Counted from the first letter of the stretch, positions 1 through 8,150 are shown. The stretch is DNA of 17,957 bases from an uncultured Sutterella sp. (GCA_905206345.1 CAJLGW010000039.1:1-17957), one strand, 5' to 3'. Made by a program: numbers and translations. Notes: generated by a model not told the origin, from the sequence alone.

Positions 1-17
1 AGGAAGGATGGAGTTTA

Positions 18-43
18 CCCTTAGGAAAACAATTCCCTAAGGG
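18..43. promoter_or_regulatory. Inverted repeat upstream of dcuB (operator or end of upstream transcript)
   Basis: The arms CCCTTAGG (18-25) and CCTAAGGG (36-43) are perfect 8-bp complements around a ten-base A/T-rich centre, with two further A-T pairs possible inside. No run of T follows on the plus strand (the next bases are CTAGCGATA), so a classical intrinsic terminator is not supported there. It may be an operator for dcuB or a relic of the end of a gene left of the window. Confidence 0.4.
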
Positions 44-70
44 CTAGCGATACAGGTTAAAACAATGTCT

Positions 71-112
71 TGTTCACATTTTTAACCAGTAGATTTGCTA
101 TGATTGTGAACA
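71..112 (+). promoter_or_regulatory. dcuB upstream region: inverted octamers flanking an extended -10
   Basis: TGTTCACA at 71-78 is mirrored exactly by TGTGAACA at 105-112, centre to centre 34 bp, about three helical turns. The outer sequence ACAATG is also repeated in inverted form (62-67, and its complement CATTGT at 111-116). Between the arms, TGCTATGAT (96-104) looks like an extended -10 element (TGn plus TATGAT); no good -35 sits 17 bp upstream. The layout suggests a regulator binding on both sides of the promoter. The octamers resemble neither a full FNR site (TTGAT-N4-ATCAA) nor a full CRP site. Confidence 0.4.
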
Positions 113-143
113 TTGTATTTATATCCATTGGTTGGTTTTAACC

Positions 144-1466
144 ATGTCTTTCTCCATCTTTCTGCAGTTTTTGGTCGTTTTGGTTGCGATTTTTATTGGT
201 GCACGTTTTAATGGGGTAGGCCTGGGTATCTGGGGTGGTGTAGGACTTTTTGTTCTTGCCATGTTTTTTGGTGTAACTCCAACCGAACCCCCGGTAGATG
301 TTCTGCTTATCATTTTAGGGGGCGTGACCGCGGCGGCAACAATGGACGCTGCCGGTGGCATTGATTTCCTCGTTCGTGTGGCCGAACGCATTATTCGTGC
401 TAATCCAAAAAATATTACGATTGTCGCTCCGCTTGTGACTTGGTTATTCACTTTCTTGTCAGGGACGGGTCACGTCGTTTACCCCTTGCAACCGGTCATT
501 TATGAAACAGCTATTGCTGCAGGGATTCGTCCAGAGCGCCCAATGGCCATCGCAACGATTGCCAGTCAACAGTCCATTACTGCCTCACCTGTGTCAGCTG
601 CAACAGCAGCCATGCTTGGCCTTTTTGCTGCTCGTGGTTGGACGGAGTGGGGATTAGCAGAAATCTTGATTGTCTGTGTACCTTCAACCTTACTTGGCGT
701 AGTGGTAGCAGGGATTTGTTCTTTAGGTGTCGGGAAAAATTTGGCTGACGATCCCGAGTATTTAGCTCGATTAAAAGCGGGTTTGATTCCTAAACCTCAA
801 CCGATCTCGAATCGTCCGCCTTTATCGAAAAGCGCGAAGATTTCTGCCTGTATCTTCCTTTTGGGGGTGGGATGCACCATCCTCGCAGGTTTCGTTCCGA
901 GTATTCGTATACTGCCAGGTGCCACTTCACCCTTGGGGATGGCGACCGTTTTGGAAATCTTTATGTTGGTAGTAGCCGCTGCCATTTTGGTTTTCTGTAA
1001 GCCTAACGTTGCGATGATTGTGTCGACGCCTACGATGCGAGCAGGGATTGTCGCCTTGATCGGTATCTTTGGTTTGGCTTGGTTGGGCGACAGTTTTGTA
1101 GCTGCTCACAAGCAAGTGATTTTGGATAGCTTTGGCAGTCTCGTTCAAGACCGTCCATGGGCCTTTGCCTTTGTTTTATTTGCGGTCTCTGTATTGCTTT
1201 ACTCTCAGGCGGCAACCGCTCGAGCTGTGATGCCAATTGGTATTGCCATGGGGTTAGGGCCTGCGACTTTAATTGGGATGTTTCCTGCCGTTAACGGCTA
1301 CTTCTTTATTCCGACCTATGGCTCGTTGGTGGCTGCCATCTCTTTTGACTTGTCTGGAACGACCCGTATTGGTAAATACGTACTTAACCATTCGTTTATG
1401 ATGCCGGGTTTGGTCTCCACCATTGTGGCCGTCACCACGGGTCTTGCCATTGGCAACTTCCTTTAA
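144..1466 (+). CDS. dcuB: Anaerobic C4-dicarboxylate transporter, DcuB type
   Basis: This is an inner-membrane carrier of the DcuA/DcuB family, which exchanges fumarate, malate or aspartate for succinate during anaerobic fumarate respiration. The 440-residue length matches the family (about 430-450). The segments GTGHVVY and IRPERPMA match the DcuB branch rather than DcuA as I recall those sequences, and the C-terminal DLSGTTRIGKYVLNHSF resembles the DcuB C-terminal segment. Hydrophobic helices run throughout. The ATG at 144 is preferred; an in-frame TTG at 132 would add four residues, and neither has a clear ribosome binding site. It converges on the polyene operon (28-bp gap), so it is probably an independent housekeeping gene. 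A close DcuA/B paralogue cannot be excluded. Confidence 0.93.
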   Translation: MSFSIFLQFLVVLVAIFIGARFNGVGLGIWGGVGLFVLAMFFGVTPTEPPVDVLLIILGGVTAAATMDAAGGIDFLVRVAERIIRANPKNITIVAPLVTWLFTFLSGTGHVVYPLQPVIYETAIAAGIRPERPMAIATIASQQSITASPVSAATAAMLGLFAARGWTEWGLAEILIVCVPSTLLGVVVAGICSLGVGKNLADDPEYLARLKAGLIPKPQPISNRPPLSKSAKISACIFLLGVGCTILAGFVPSIRILPGATSPLGMATVLEIFMLVVAAAILVFCKPNVAMIVSTPTMRAGIVALIGIFGLAWLGDSFVAAHKQVILDSFGSLVQDRPWAFAFVLFAVSVLLYSQAATARAVMPIGIAMGLGPATLIGMFPAVNGYFFIPTYGSLVAAISFDLSGTTRIGKYVLNHSFMMPGLVSTIVAVTTGLAIGNFL

Positions 1467-1486
1467 TCATTGACTATCTTTTGTAG

Positions 1487-1518
1487 GCAGACTGTTAACC
1501 TCGAAGGTTCCAGTCTGC
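1487..1518. terminator. Convergent hairpin between dcuB and the MMPL gene
   Basis: GCAGACTG (1487-1494) pairs with CAGTCTGC (1511-1518), and an inner AACC/GGTT (1497-1500/1506-1509) extends the hairpin. It lies 20 bp after the dcuB stop and covers the last codons and TAA stop (1497-1495) of the minus-strand MMPL gene. The tails are only modestly T-rich (TTTGTCATTTTG on plus; CTACAAAAG on minus), so it is best read as a shared, possibly bidirectional, terminator of moderate strength. Confidence 0.6.
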
Positions 1519-3852
1519 TTTGTCATTTTGCAGTGCGGCTTGTCTAAAAAGGAAGGTAATGCAACAGGTGAGCAAAATCCCCACCGTGCAATTCAGACTA
1601 AAGCACTTTGTGAAAGGTGCGTCAATTAAACCAATGATCCCAAAGCTTGCTAGCGTTGCTACAGCTGAGAAAAAGAGCAAAATCGTGTTTTTAGCACCAT
1701 AGTGACGGTTGGTTTGATAGGCCAATGAGATTGACATACCAACGCCGTAAACGACAATGAGTGCGACGGCGCTGATGAGCGAGAATGGGATCTTAAACCA
1801 ACTTAAAATGGCAATCATGCCTAGCGATCCGCCCAATGGTGGAAAGACAATTCGCCAGCTATCTAACCCGTAGTGAAAGAGACTTAATGTGATGGAGGTC
1901 ACAACGAGCAAGAGGTAGATACCGGTGATAAAGAAACGGCTGTCATTTAAAGCAAGGTTTTGCGTTTCAATCGTATCGATAAAAATCACACCGCTCAATG
2001 CATCGCCCAAAGCCTTTAGTTGTGGAATCATGGGCTCAGAAATACCGGCAACTTGAACGATTGAGCTATAACGCCCATGATGTTCTCCTAACCAGAGATG
2101 ACGCACAGGGTCAGAAGAATTCGACTGATACCATTGATCAAAATTAATGGGCGGTTGTGTGTTCATATTGGGTTTAATGTCGTAGCCCAAAATATCATTC
2201 AAAGGCTTTTGGATACGATAAAAAAGTTCTTCACGGATCTTTTTTACCTGATCGGCTCGCTCGTTCGAAGGTAACCATTTCGAGACGCACGTGGTTGTCA
2301 TATTGCTAAAACGTCGTTGAACAAAGCCCATTCGCAGAGCTTCTTCATTCATGAGGGTTTCTTGAACGGAACCAGAACTCACCATGAAAAAGCGTTGAGA
2401 GCTGGGAAGCATTAGCATTTGTTCGACTCGAGCATTGTCCAATTGCAATGACAACGGGATTTCAGTGGGTTGAGTGCGAGCCTGATCTGCTTCAAGAAGA
2501 TAAAAACCGGTTGAGATCACAAAGAATGTGATCATCGTATAGCCCAAGACATCAATAGGCGTTTTTTGCCAACGCTTTAATGACAAGCGAGGCCAGTATC
2601 GACCAATATGGTCAATGCGCTCATTTCTAAAACTTTGTTGGTCGCTGGCAATTCGGCTCAAGGGGTAGCAAACAATAAGCGTAATGTGACAAGAAATCAC
2701 TGCAGCAATCATGAAAACTGAAAACTCTTGCCATACAGGAATGGGAACAAACCAAAGAACGCCAAAGGAGATGCACTCAATGAGAGTGATCCAACATAAG
2801 ACCGGAAGCGCCATTTCAAGGCATTTCTGAGCACTGACTGTGGGGTGACGGTGATGAATGAACGAAACGTAGGCAACGTTCATAAAGCAGATACCGACAA
2901 AACTTACCCCAAGCGTCAAAGTCCACAGGGAGAACTCTTTAAAAAAGACAATGGAGGCGCAACCCGCTCCGATAAGACCGACAACGGTACATAAAAGCAT
3001 CAGCACCGGCAATACATTGGATTTTGTCCAACGCTGAGCTAAAAAGCCGAAAAAGATCAGCAGGATAATCAAGACGGCAAGCAAGTCATGAATGTTTTGA
3101 GTAGCAATGACTGCGCTTGTATAGGGTTGTCCCCGCACAAGTACTTGTGCTTCGGGATTAATCTCTTTGACAATTTCTCGCAAGTCTTCTACCGAACGGA
3201 TAAAAGCTAAGGGATTAACGCCTTTTAGGTCGTTCGGGGCTTGAGAAAAGAACATGGCCCAAACGTAGTTATCGGCATAAAGTTTAAGCGTTTCACCGGT
3301 AGTCAAAATTGTGCTTTTAGGGATGCGCTTTTGTACCCATCGGGCAAAAAAGCCCAAGGGATCATCAACCTTGGCAATGTAGCCTTTGTTGCCTACCGCG
3401 GTTAAGCTTGCTACTCCTTTGGCAAGTAACTCATCATCAGTGATATTGACAGCGTCTAATTGGTCTCGCATTGACATGAGACTTTTGCTGATGCTGCGGT
3501 AATAAGACAAAGAGTCGTTAATGTCGAGTGCCTCCCATTGGATGCTCTCAAGTGGTTCGGGAGGTGACCATTTGGCGTTGATACGTGCGACATAGGATTC
3601 AAAGTCTTGCGCATGAGAGACAGGAAAGCCCACCATGAAAATGGTGCGATAGTCATGCAAATAAGACAAACGATCGGTGGCTTGGGCAACGACATCTTCA
3701 TAAACCACTCGGGGTTCGTTGGCCGTGAGATCGTGGTGGATGCCGTTGACACTCAAGAAGCGGATTTGGAAAAGAGTGGCGAACATAACCAGGAGCAACC
3801 AAAAGCCCGCAACAACTTTCCAAGAAAGGGAGGCACTTTTACGGTTTATCAA
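1495..3852 (-). CDS. Second MMPL/RND-superfamily membrane protein, degenerate proton-relay sites
   Basis: This 785-residue inner-membrane protein has MMPL/RND architecture: TM1 near residues 13-30, a large periplasmic domain to about 250, five helices to about 400, then a repeat of the same plan (TM7 near 455, periplasmic domain, TM8-12 to the C-terminus). The TTG start at 3852 is chosen because AGGAGG lies six bases upstream and the resulting 12-residue cytoplasmic N-terminus matches the other MMPL protein; longer in-frame starts exist at 3897 (ATG) and 3903 (TTG). It overlaps the preceding LolA-like gene by 14 nt and ends the operon. Where the sister protein has Asp-Tyr in TM4 and TM10, this one has Met-Asn (about 324-325) and Ser-Ile (about 707-708). 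It may be a non-transporting partner or scaffold in exporting the polyene lipid. The family call is firm; the role is inferred. Confidence 0.82.
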   Translation of the reverse strand: MINRKSASLSWKVVAGFWLLLVMFATLFQIRFLSVNGIHHDLTANEPRVVYEDVVAQATDRLSYLHDYRTIFMVGFPVSHAQDFESYVARINAKWSPPEPLESIQWEALDINDSLSYYRSISKSLMSMRDQLDAVNITDDELLAKGVASLTAVGNKGYIAKVDDPLGFFARWVQKRIPKSTILTTGETLKLYADNYVWAMFFSQAPNDLKGVNPLAFIRSVEDLREIVKEINPEAQVLVRGQPYTSAVIATQNIHDLLAVLIILLIFFGFLAQRWTKSNVLPVLMLLCTVVGLIGAGCASIVFFKEFSLWTLTLGVSFVGICFMNVAYVSFIHHRHPTVSAQKCLEMALPVLCWITLIECISFGVLWFVPIPVWQEFSVFMIAAVISCHITLIVCYPLSRIASDQQSFRNERIDHIGRYWPRLSLKRWQKTPIDVLGYTMITFFVISTGFYLLEADQARTQPTEIPLSLQLDNARVEQMLMLPSSQRFFMVSSGSVQETLMNEEALRMGFVQRRFSNMTTTCVSKWLPSNERADQVKKIREELFYRIQKPLNDILGYDIKPNMNTQPPINFDQWYQSNSSDPVRHLWLGEHHGRYSSIVQVAGISEPMIPQLKALGDALSGVIFIDTIETQNLALNDSRFFITGIYLLLVVTSITLSLFHYGLDSWRIVFPPLGGSLGMIAILSWFKIPFSLISAVALIVVYGVGMSISLAYQTNRHYGAKNTILLFFSAVATLASFGIIGLIDAPFTKCFSLNCTVGILLTCCITFLFRQAALQNDKADWNLRG

Positions 3853-4456
3853 GTTCGGCCTCCTCGAGACTTGTGCTCTTGTCGCTATAGGTGACATTTT
3901 CAAGCTCTAAAAGCGTGCTGTCGCCCGAAAAGTATTCCACCGTAATTTCTTCAGCAAAGCGGTTACCTCGAACGGTCATGCGTTTAATCAGAAGATTGGT
4001 CACGCTCGAGTTCGGATAGAGAACAAACTCCCAACCGGTGCTATCGAATTTGGAGAGCACCTGAAAGTCCAACGACAAAACATCAAGGTTGCCTGTCATT
4101 AAATTCCAAAGCAATCGGTTGATGAGGCTCGTGGTGGCGTTGGCTTGTTGTTCAATACGTTCACCATTGATGTATAGATAAACGGATAATTCCTGATTGT
4201 TATAAACCGTTTTCGTTCGAATGGGTTCAAGCGTTCGCCACATCATGGCTTTGTTGCGCCAAAAGATGAAGTTACCTGAACTTTCAAACGGCTTATTGAC
4301 GTTGAGTAAATATTGCGATTGTTTGAAAGTGCCACGAACAACACGATCCATAGTGGCCTGGCGGGTGATATCGCTTGCGACCGATGCATAAGCCGTGCCC
4401 ATCAAAGCGATGAGCACGACAAGGCAACGAAGAAAGAAAGTCTTTTTCAATAACAT
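3839..4456 (-). CDS. LolA-like periplasmic lipoprotein-carrier family protein (second copy)
   Basis: The 205-residue protein begins with a signal peptide (two Lys near the start, hydrophobic core to about residue 22, ending TAYA-S). The mature part has the LolA-like pattern: an early RGTFKQSQYL strand, then SSGNFIFWR and the MMWRTLEPIRT segment, as in outer-membrane lipoprotein carriers with an open beta-barrel for acyl chains. An ATG at 4507 would overlap the methyltransferase by 16 nt and add 17 hydrophilic residues before the signal peptide, so the ATG at 4456 is preferred although its SD is weak. It probably ferries a lipidated polyene or precursor across the periplasm with the MMPL protein encoded next to it. 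Sequence similarity to LolA is remote; the family call rests on pattern and context. Confidence 0.72.
   Translation of the reverse strand: MLLKKTFFLRCLVVLIALMGTAYASVASDITRQATMDRVVRGTFKQSQYLLNVNKPFESSGNFIFWRNKAMMWRTLEPIRTKTVYNNQELSVYLYINGERIEQQANATTSLINRLLWNLMTGNLDVLSLDFQVLSKFDSTGWEFVLYPNSSVTNLLIKRMTVRGNRFAEEITVEYFSGDSTLLELENVTYSDKSTSLEEAELDKP
3859..3864 (-). promoter_or_regulatory. Strong Shine-Dalgarno (AGGAGG) setting a TTG start
   Basis: On the minus strand AGGAGG is followed by six bases and then TTG (3852-3850), in frame with the MMPL protein. It lies inside the end of the upstream LolA-like gene. It is the best SD match seen in the operon and decides the start against the in-frame codons at 3897 and 3903. 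Confidence 0.7.
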
Positions 4457-4491
4457 CGGTACAAGAAATCTTCTTAAATCATCCCCTAATT

Positions 4492-5568
4492 CTAAGTGAT
4501 TTGGCAAAGATACAGGCTGTGACTGATGCCTAAATTATTCTGCACGTCAACAACTTTTAAGCCCGCCTCGTTAATGATGTCAATGAGTTCATTTTTTGCA
4601 AAAAAGCGAGAATCTCCGTTGGCTAGCACCGTGAAGTAAAGCGATGTGGCCGTGAGACTTAAGGCAGAAGTAGTGTTGCGCTGCTCATCCCACAAGGGCT
4701 CCAAAATGGCAATTTCGCCCCCTTCTTTTAAAGCCTCTTTGGCGCGCATCAAAATGCTGATCGCTTCCTCGCGGCTAAAGCAGTCTAAGAACTGACTCAT
4801 CCAAATTAAATCGGCTTTTTTGTCAGTATTGAGTTGAGCGTCAAAATTCAACCAGTTAATCGCAAAGCCTGAGATACGATTTTGTTCTTCAATCGTGAGT
4901 TCGGGATTGGCGCGCATCAGCTGCAATTGCTCGGGCAAATCCACAATCGTGGCCGTGGCTTGAGTCCACGTATTAAGCGCCATTTTCGTAAAGCGACCCG
5001 TATTGCCACCGATATCAAAAAAGTGCTCAATCGGATGATCTTTTAAAACGTTGAGAGCTGCGCGGAAAGCCGTATCGGAATGAAAGTGGTCAAAGGCAAA
5101 CCACGAGGCTTTGGTTTCATCGGGTAAGTCTTTAAGGTGCGGGTAGATGGTGTGCCATTGGGAATCAAAAACCTTTAGTCCGCAGGGTTTGCCATCACGA
5201 ATCGCATCGTGTGTGTACTTTAATGCGTTGTAATTGACGTCATTTGAGAAATTGAGATTGACTTCGGTCATGGCGTCATAGATGAGGCACTCGCCCGTTT
5301 TGGTCAGACGATAACTGCTATTGTCGTCACGCTCGAGTACATCGGCGCAACTTAAAAGTTCCACCAAAACCTGCACGCCATAGGCAGAGACTTGCGTTTT
5401 CTCGGCCATCTCTTCAATACTCATCGCCTGCTCGGCTTGGCCCAATAAGGCGAGAATACCGCAATCTCTGGCCGCCACCGTGGCTTGGAAAATAAAAGGG
5501 GCAAAGGCAATCTTTTGTGCGTTTTCGTACGCTTTTAAGAGCTTGTTGTGACGTTCATTTCCTTGCAT
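4492..5568 (-). CDS. SAM-dependent methyltransferase with winged-helix N-terminus (O-methyltransferase type)
   Basis: The 358-residue protein has the two-domain plan of class I small-molecule O-methyltransferases (acetylserotonin/hydroxyneurosporene type). Residues about 20-105 form a helical, winged-helix dimerisation region (SIEEMAEKTQVSAYGVQVLV), followed by a Rossmann SAM domain with motif I FDIGGNTGRF at 184-193. An acidic IVDLPEQ segment at the expected motif II place and a late ILEPLWDEQ strand support this. It starts 4 nt after the PPTase stop. In an aryl polyene operon the likely substrate is the aryl head group, giving a methoxy or C-methyl ring, or the polyene carboxylate; the sequence does not distinguish these. 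Several APE loci encode a methyltransferase, but I cannot say whether this is an orthologue of one. Confidence 0.85.
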   Translation of the reverse strand: MQGNERHNKLLKAYENAQKIAFAPFIFQATVAARDCGILALLGQAEQAMSIEEMAEKTQVSAYGVQVLVELLSCADVLERDDNSSYRLTKTGECLIYDAMTEVNLNFSNDVNYNALKYTHDAIRDGKPCGLKVFDSQWHTIYPHLKDLPDETKASWFAFDHFHSDTAFRAALNVLKDHPIEHFFDIGGNTGRFTKMALNTWTQATATIVDLPEQLQLMRANPELTIEEQNRISGFAINWLNFDAQLNTDKKADLIWMSQFLDCFSREEAISILMRAKEALKEGGEIAILEPLWDEQRNTTSALSLTATSLYFTVLANGDSRFFAKNELIDIINEAGLKVVDVQNNLGISHSLYLCQIT

Positions 5569-5572
5569 GACT

Positions 5573-6172
5573 CTACCAATTCTCCAAAAGAGTTTCAGTC
5601 AAAAAGGTGACGGTCGGTTTTTCCGGGTTGGTTCCTAAGGCGCTCACGACGACTTTGCCATCGGTCCCTTTGACCACTTTGACCGTGGACGTTAATTTGT
5701 CGGTTGGGGTGCTAAGAGCCAACTTGTATCGGCATTCCGTCAACCCCCAATAGCAATAAAAGGTCAGTAATGGGTCTTCGGCGTCTCGAATGTCTTTTTG
5801 CACTACCTCATTAAAGGCGATCTTGCTGAGCGACTCCCAAGCTCGCGGTTTAGCTAATTCGATATCCACCCCTAAGTGATGATCAATGTCGTAACCGACA
5901 CAAACCCAGTGGTTGGAGTGCGACAAACTCGTATAGATTTGATGCTCGCCAAAGGCGATGGCGGGGTGTGGTTGATTTTTTGGGAGGTCTCCCATGACAT
6001 CTTTGCCCGTCAAGCGCTTTATAAGGCCGTTATAGAGCACGCGAGACCAAAAGTATTGGTCTGCCCGTCCGTGGTGATGAATGGTGTTTAAACGCGCATT
6101 TTGAGCCTCGTTGAGCATCGACCGGAGTGGATTACGAGAGGCGTTTTGAAAATTAGCGACGAATAAATGCAT
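5573..6172 (-). CDS. 4'-phosphopantetheinyl transferase (Sfp/AcpS superfamily)
   Basis: The 199-residue cytoplasmic enzyme would transfer the phosphopantetheine arm of CoA to the conserved serine of the two carrier proteins at the head of the operon. Family marks in order are: SLSHS at 82-86; GVDIE at 101-105, whose Asp103 and Glu105 match the Mg2+ ligands; and WGLTECRYK at 142-150, the counterpart of the W-x-x-K-E-x-x-x-K signature. The lysine normally before the glutamate is Thr here, while Glu146 and Lys150 are kept. It is short for Sfp types (about 220-240) but plausible. It begins 2 nt after the second ketosynthase, with AGGA just before the ATG. Dedicated PPTases are common in type II polyketide clusters. 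Confidence 0.82.
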   Translation of the reverse strand: MHLFVANFQNASRNPLRSMLNEAQNARLNTIHHHGRADQYFWSRVLYNGLIKRLTGKDVMGDLPKNQPHPAIAFGEHQIYTSLSHSNHWVCVGYDIDHHLGVDIELAKPRAWESLSKIAFNEVVQKDIRDAEDPLLTFYCYWGLTECRYKLALSTPTDKLTSTVKVVKGTDGKVVVSALGTNPEKPTVTFLTETLLENW

Positions 6173-6174
6173 TC

Positions 6175-7413
6175 CTATTCCTCAAACCGTTTAAAAACCA
6201 ATGACGTATTGATGCCACCAAAGGCAAAATTGTTGCTCATGATGTATTGGCATTGGATTTCGCGACCCTCGCCTTGGATATAGTCCAATTGGCCGCAATC
6301 GGGATCGGGTTCCTGAAGGTTAATGGTGGGGGCAAACCAATTGGCTCGCATCATTTCAATACTCATCCATGCTTCAAGTGCACCGCACGCGCCTAACGTG
6401 TGGCCCATGTAACTTTTCAAAGTAGAGACGGGGACGCGTTGGCCGAACACTTTTTCCATGGCCAAGGATTCCGCACGGTCACCTTGAATGGTTGCGGTAC
6501 CGTGACTGTTGACGTAACCGATGGCATCGGCCGTGATACCGGCGTCTTTTAGCGCCAATTGCATCACCTTGGCCATACGGGCGTCATCAGGATTGGTGAT
6601 GTGTTTGCCGTCAGAATTTGTGGCAAATCCCACCACTTCCGCATAAATCGTAGCGCCACGCTCAAGAGCACTCTCTAAGCTCTCCAAAATAAGGGTGCCC
6701 GCTCCTTCGCCCAAGACCAAACCGTCACGGTTTTTATCGTAGGGTTTGGGAGACAATTCAGGCGCCTGGTTAAAGCCCGTGGAGGTTGCATAAAGCGTAT
6801 CGAAAACAGCGGTGTTGGCGGCGTTCATCTCTTCACTGCCCCCGGCAATCATCGCGCGTTGGTGACCGTTTTTAATGGCTTCATAAGCGTAGCCAATGGC
6901 TTGGCTCGAGGACGTGCAAGCGCTTGAGGTGGTGATAATGCGACCGGTAATGGAGAAAAAGACACCGATGTTAACCGCTGCCGTATGCGACATAAAGCGC
7001 ACGTAGGTAGTGGCGTTTAAGCCTTGCGTGGAAAGGTTGGCTGCAAGAGAGGCAATTTCAAAAACCGCATGCGGGTCACCTGCGCAAGAGCCGTAGGCAA
7101 TGCCCATGTCACCCTCGTGAATCCAGTCAGCATCCGTCAGTCCGGCATTCTTTAGTGCCCACTCGGTTGCTAAGCACGCCATGATCGAGTTTCTCGACAT
7201 GCTGCGAGTCGTTCGACGATTGTAACGATCCACGGGAGCTTCAAAAGGACAAGCGGGGGCTGCAAGGATGGAGTTGAGCCCTTTGATTTGCGACCAATCG
7301 TCCATTCGTTCAACGGCATTGGTGTAGGACTTCAGTTTCTTTGAGACCGTTTCCCAATCGTTACCTAAGGGGGAAATGCCGGCCATACCGGTGACAACAA
7401 CTCGATGACTCAT
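6175..7413 (-). CDS. apeR: Beta-ketoacyl-ACP synthase (ApeR-like ketosynthase)
   Basis: The 412-residue thiolase-fold condensing enzyme has FabF-like length. It should carry out decarboxylative Claisen condensation of malonyl-ACP onto a growing acyl- or aryl-ACP. The catalytic triad is complete: Cys166 in SSACTSSS, His304 in NSHGTAT and His338 in YMGHTLG. The glycine-rich NNFAFGGINTSLVF C-terminal motif is present. The start overlaps the ketoreductase stop by four bases (ATGA) and has a GGAGG SD within the preceding gene. In APE loci this gene follows the ketoreductase. The symbol is assigned by gene order and family; which of the two ketosynthases primes and which elongates cannot be told from sequence. 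Confidence 0.93.
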   Translation of the reverse strand: MSHRVVVTGMAGISPLGNDWETVSKKLKSYTNAVERMDDWSQIKGLNSILAAPACPFEAPVDRYNRRTTRSMSRNSIMACLATEWALKNAGLTDADWIHEGDMGIAYGSCAGDPHAVFEIASLAANLSTQGLNATTYVRFMSHTAAVNIGVFFSITGRIITTSSACTSSSQAIGYAYEAIKNGHQRAMIAGGSEEMNAANTAVFDTLYATSTGFNQAPELSPKPYDKNRDGLVLGEGAGTLILESLESALERGATIYAEVVGFATNSDGKHITNPDDARMAKVMQLALKDAGITADAIGYVNSHGTATIQGDRAESLAMEKVFGQRVPVSTLKSYMGHTLGACGALEAWMSIEMMRANWFAPTINLQEPDPDCGQLDYIQGEGREIQCQYIMSNNFAFGGINTSLVFKRFEE

Positions 7414-8141
7414 CCGTGGAGTCCTCCATCAATTTCTAAAACCGTTCGCGTGATGTAAGAAGCCTTGTCGCTCACCAAAAACGCAATGGCGTGTGCCAGA
7501 TCGTCGGCCGTTCCCATACGCTTCATGGGGATGAGGGGAAGGGCATGCTCGAGAACAAAATCTTCAATCATGTCAGTTTCAATTAAACCGGGTGCGACGG
7601 CGTTCACGGTAATTTTTCGACTGGCCAATTCCAAGGCAAGCGCTTTAACGGCGCCGATGAGGCCCGCCTTAGCAGCAGAGTAATTGACTTGACCGCGGTT
7701 GCCCATGACACCGGAGATGGAACTCACCGCCACAATGCGACCGCCTCGACGCGTCTTCACCATCGGCATAACCAAGGGTTGAACAACGCTATAAAAACTA
7801 TCCAGATTGGTTCTTAAAACACGATCCCAAGACTCCGGCGTCATGCCGGCAAAGGTGACATCGTCAGTGATACCGGCATTGACGACAATGCCCCAATACA
7901 TACCGTTTTCTTCAATGTCGTCAAGAAGCTTTTGTTGAGTCTCTTCTCGGTCGGTGACGTCAAAGGTCAATGCGCGAACATTGACACCTAAGACTTTGAC
8001 GTCTTCGAGTGTTTGGCTTAAAGCCTCAGAGGGCGCACGTCCGTGCAAAACAATGTCATAACCCTCACGAGCCAATTGCAAGGCGGTTGCGCGACCAATG
8101 CCACGAGAGGAGCCTGAAATGAAAATAGTTTGTTTTTGCAT
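7410..8141 (-). CDS. apeQ: 3-oxoacyl-ACP reductase, SDR family (ApeQ-like ketoreductase)
   Basis: The 243-residue FabG-type short-chain dehydrogenase reduces each beta-keto intermediate to the beta-hydroxyacyl-ACP using NAD(P)H. The cofactor motif SGSSRGIGRA is at 9-18, NAG at 88-90, and the catalytic Ser141, Tyr154 and Lys158 (VNYSAAKAG) have the spacing seen in FabG. The C-terminus ITRTVLEIDGG is typical of the family. It starts 9 nt after the dehydratase stop with AGGA eight bases upstream, and it overlaps the next ketosynthase by ATGA. Its position between dehydratase and ketosynthase matches the APE order O-P-Q-R. Confidence 0.95.
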   Translation of the reverse strand: MQKQTIFISGSSRGIGRATALQLAREGYDIVLHGRAPSEALSQTLEDVKVLGVNVRALTFDVTDREETQQKLLDDIEENGMYWGIVVNAGITDDVTFAGMTPESWDRVLRTNLDSFYSVVQPLVMPMVKTRRGGRIVAVSSISGVMGNRGQVNYSAAKAGLIGAVKALALELASRKITVNAVAPGLIETDMIEDFVLEHALPLIPMKRMGTADDLAHAIAFLVSDKASYITRTVLEIDGGLHG

Positions 8142-8150
8142 AAATCTGTC

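Noticed and set aside
95..116. FNR or CRP binding site ahead of dcuB
   Set aside because: TGATTGTGAACA contains only one half-like sequence (TGTGA); the required inverted partner at the right spacing is missing, so only the 26-bp-spaced octamer pair is reported.
119..451. 110-codon minus-strand open frame opposite dcuB
   Set aside because: Low-complexity Thr/Pro/Lys composition and complete overlap with a well-recognised DcuB sequence; a shadow frame.
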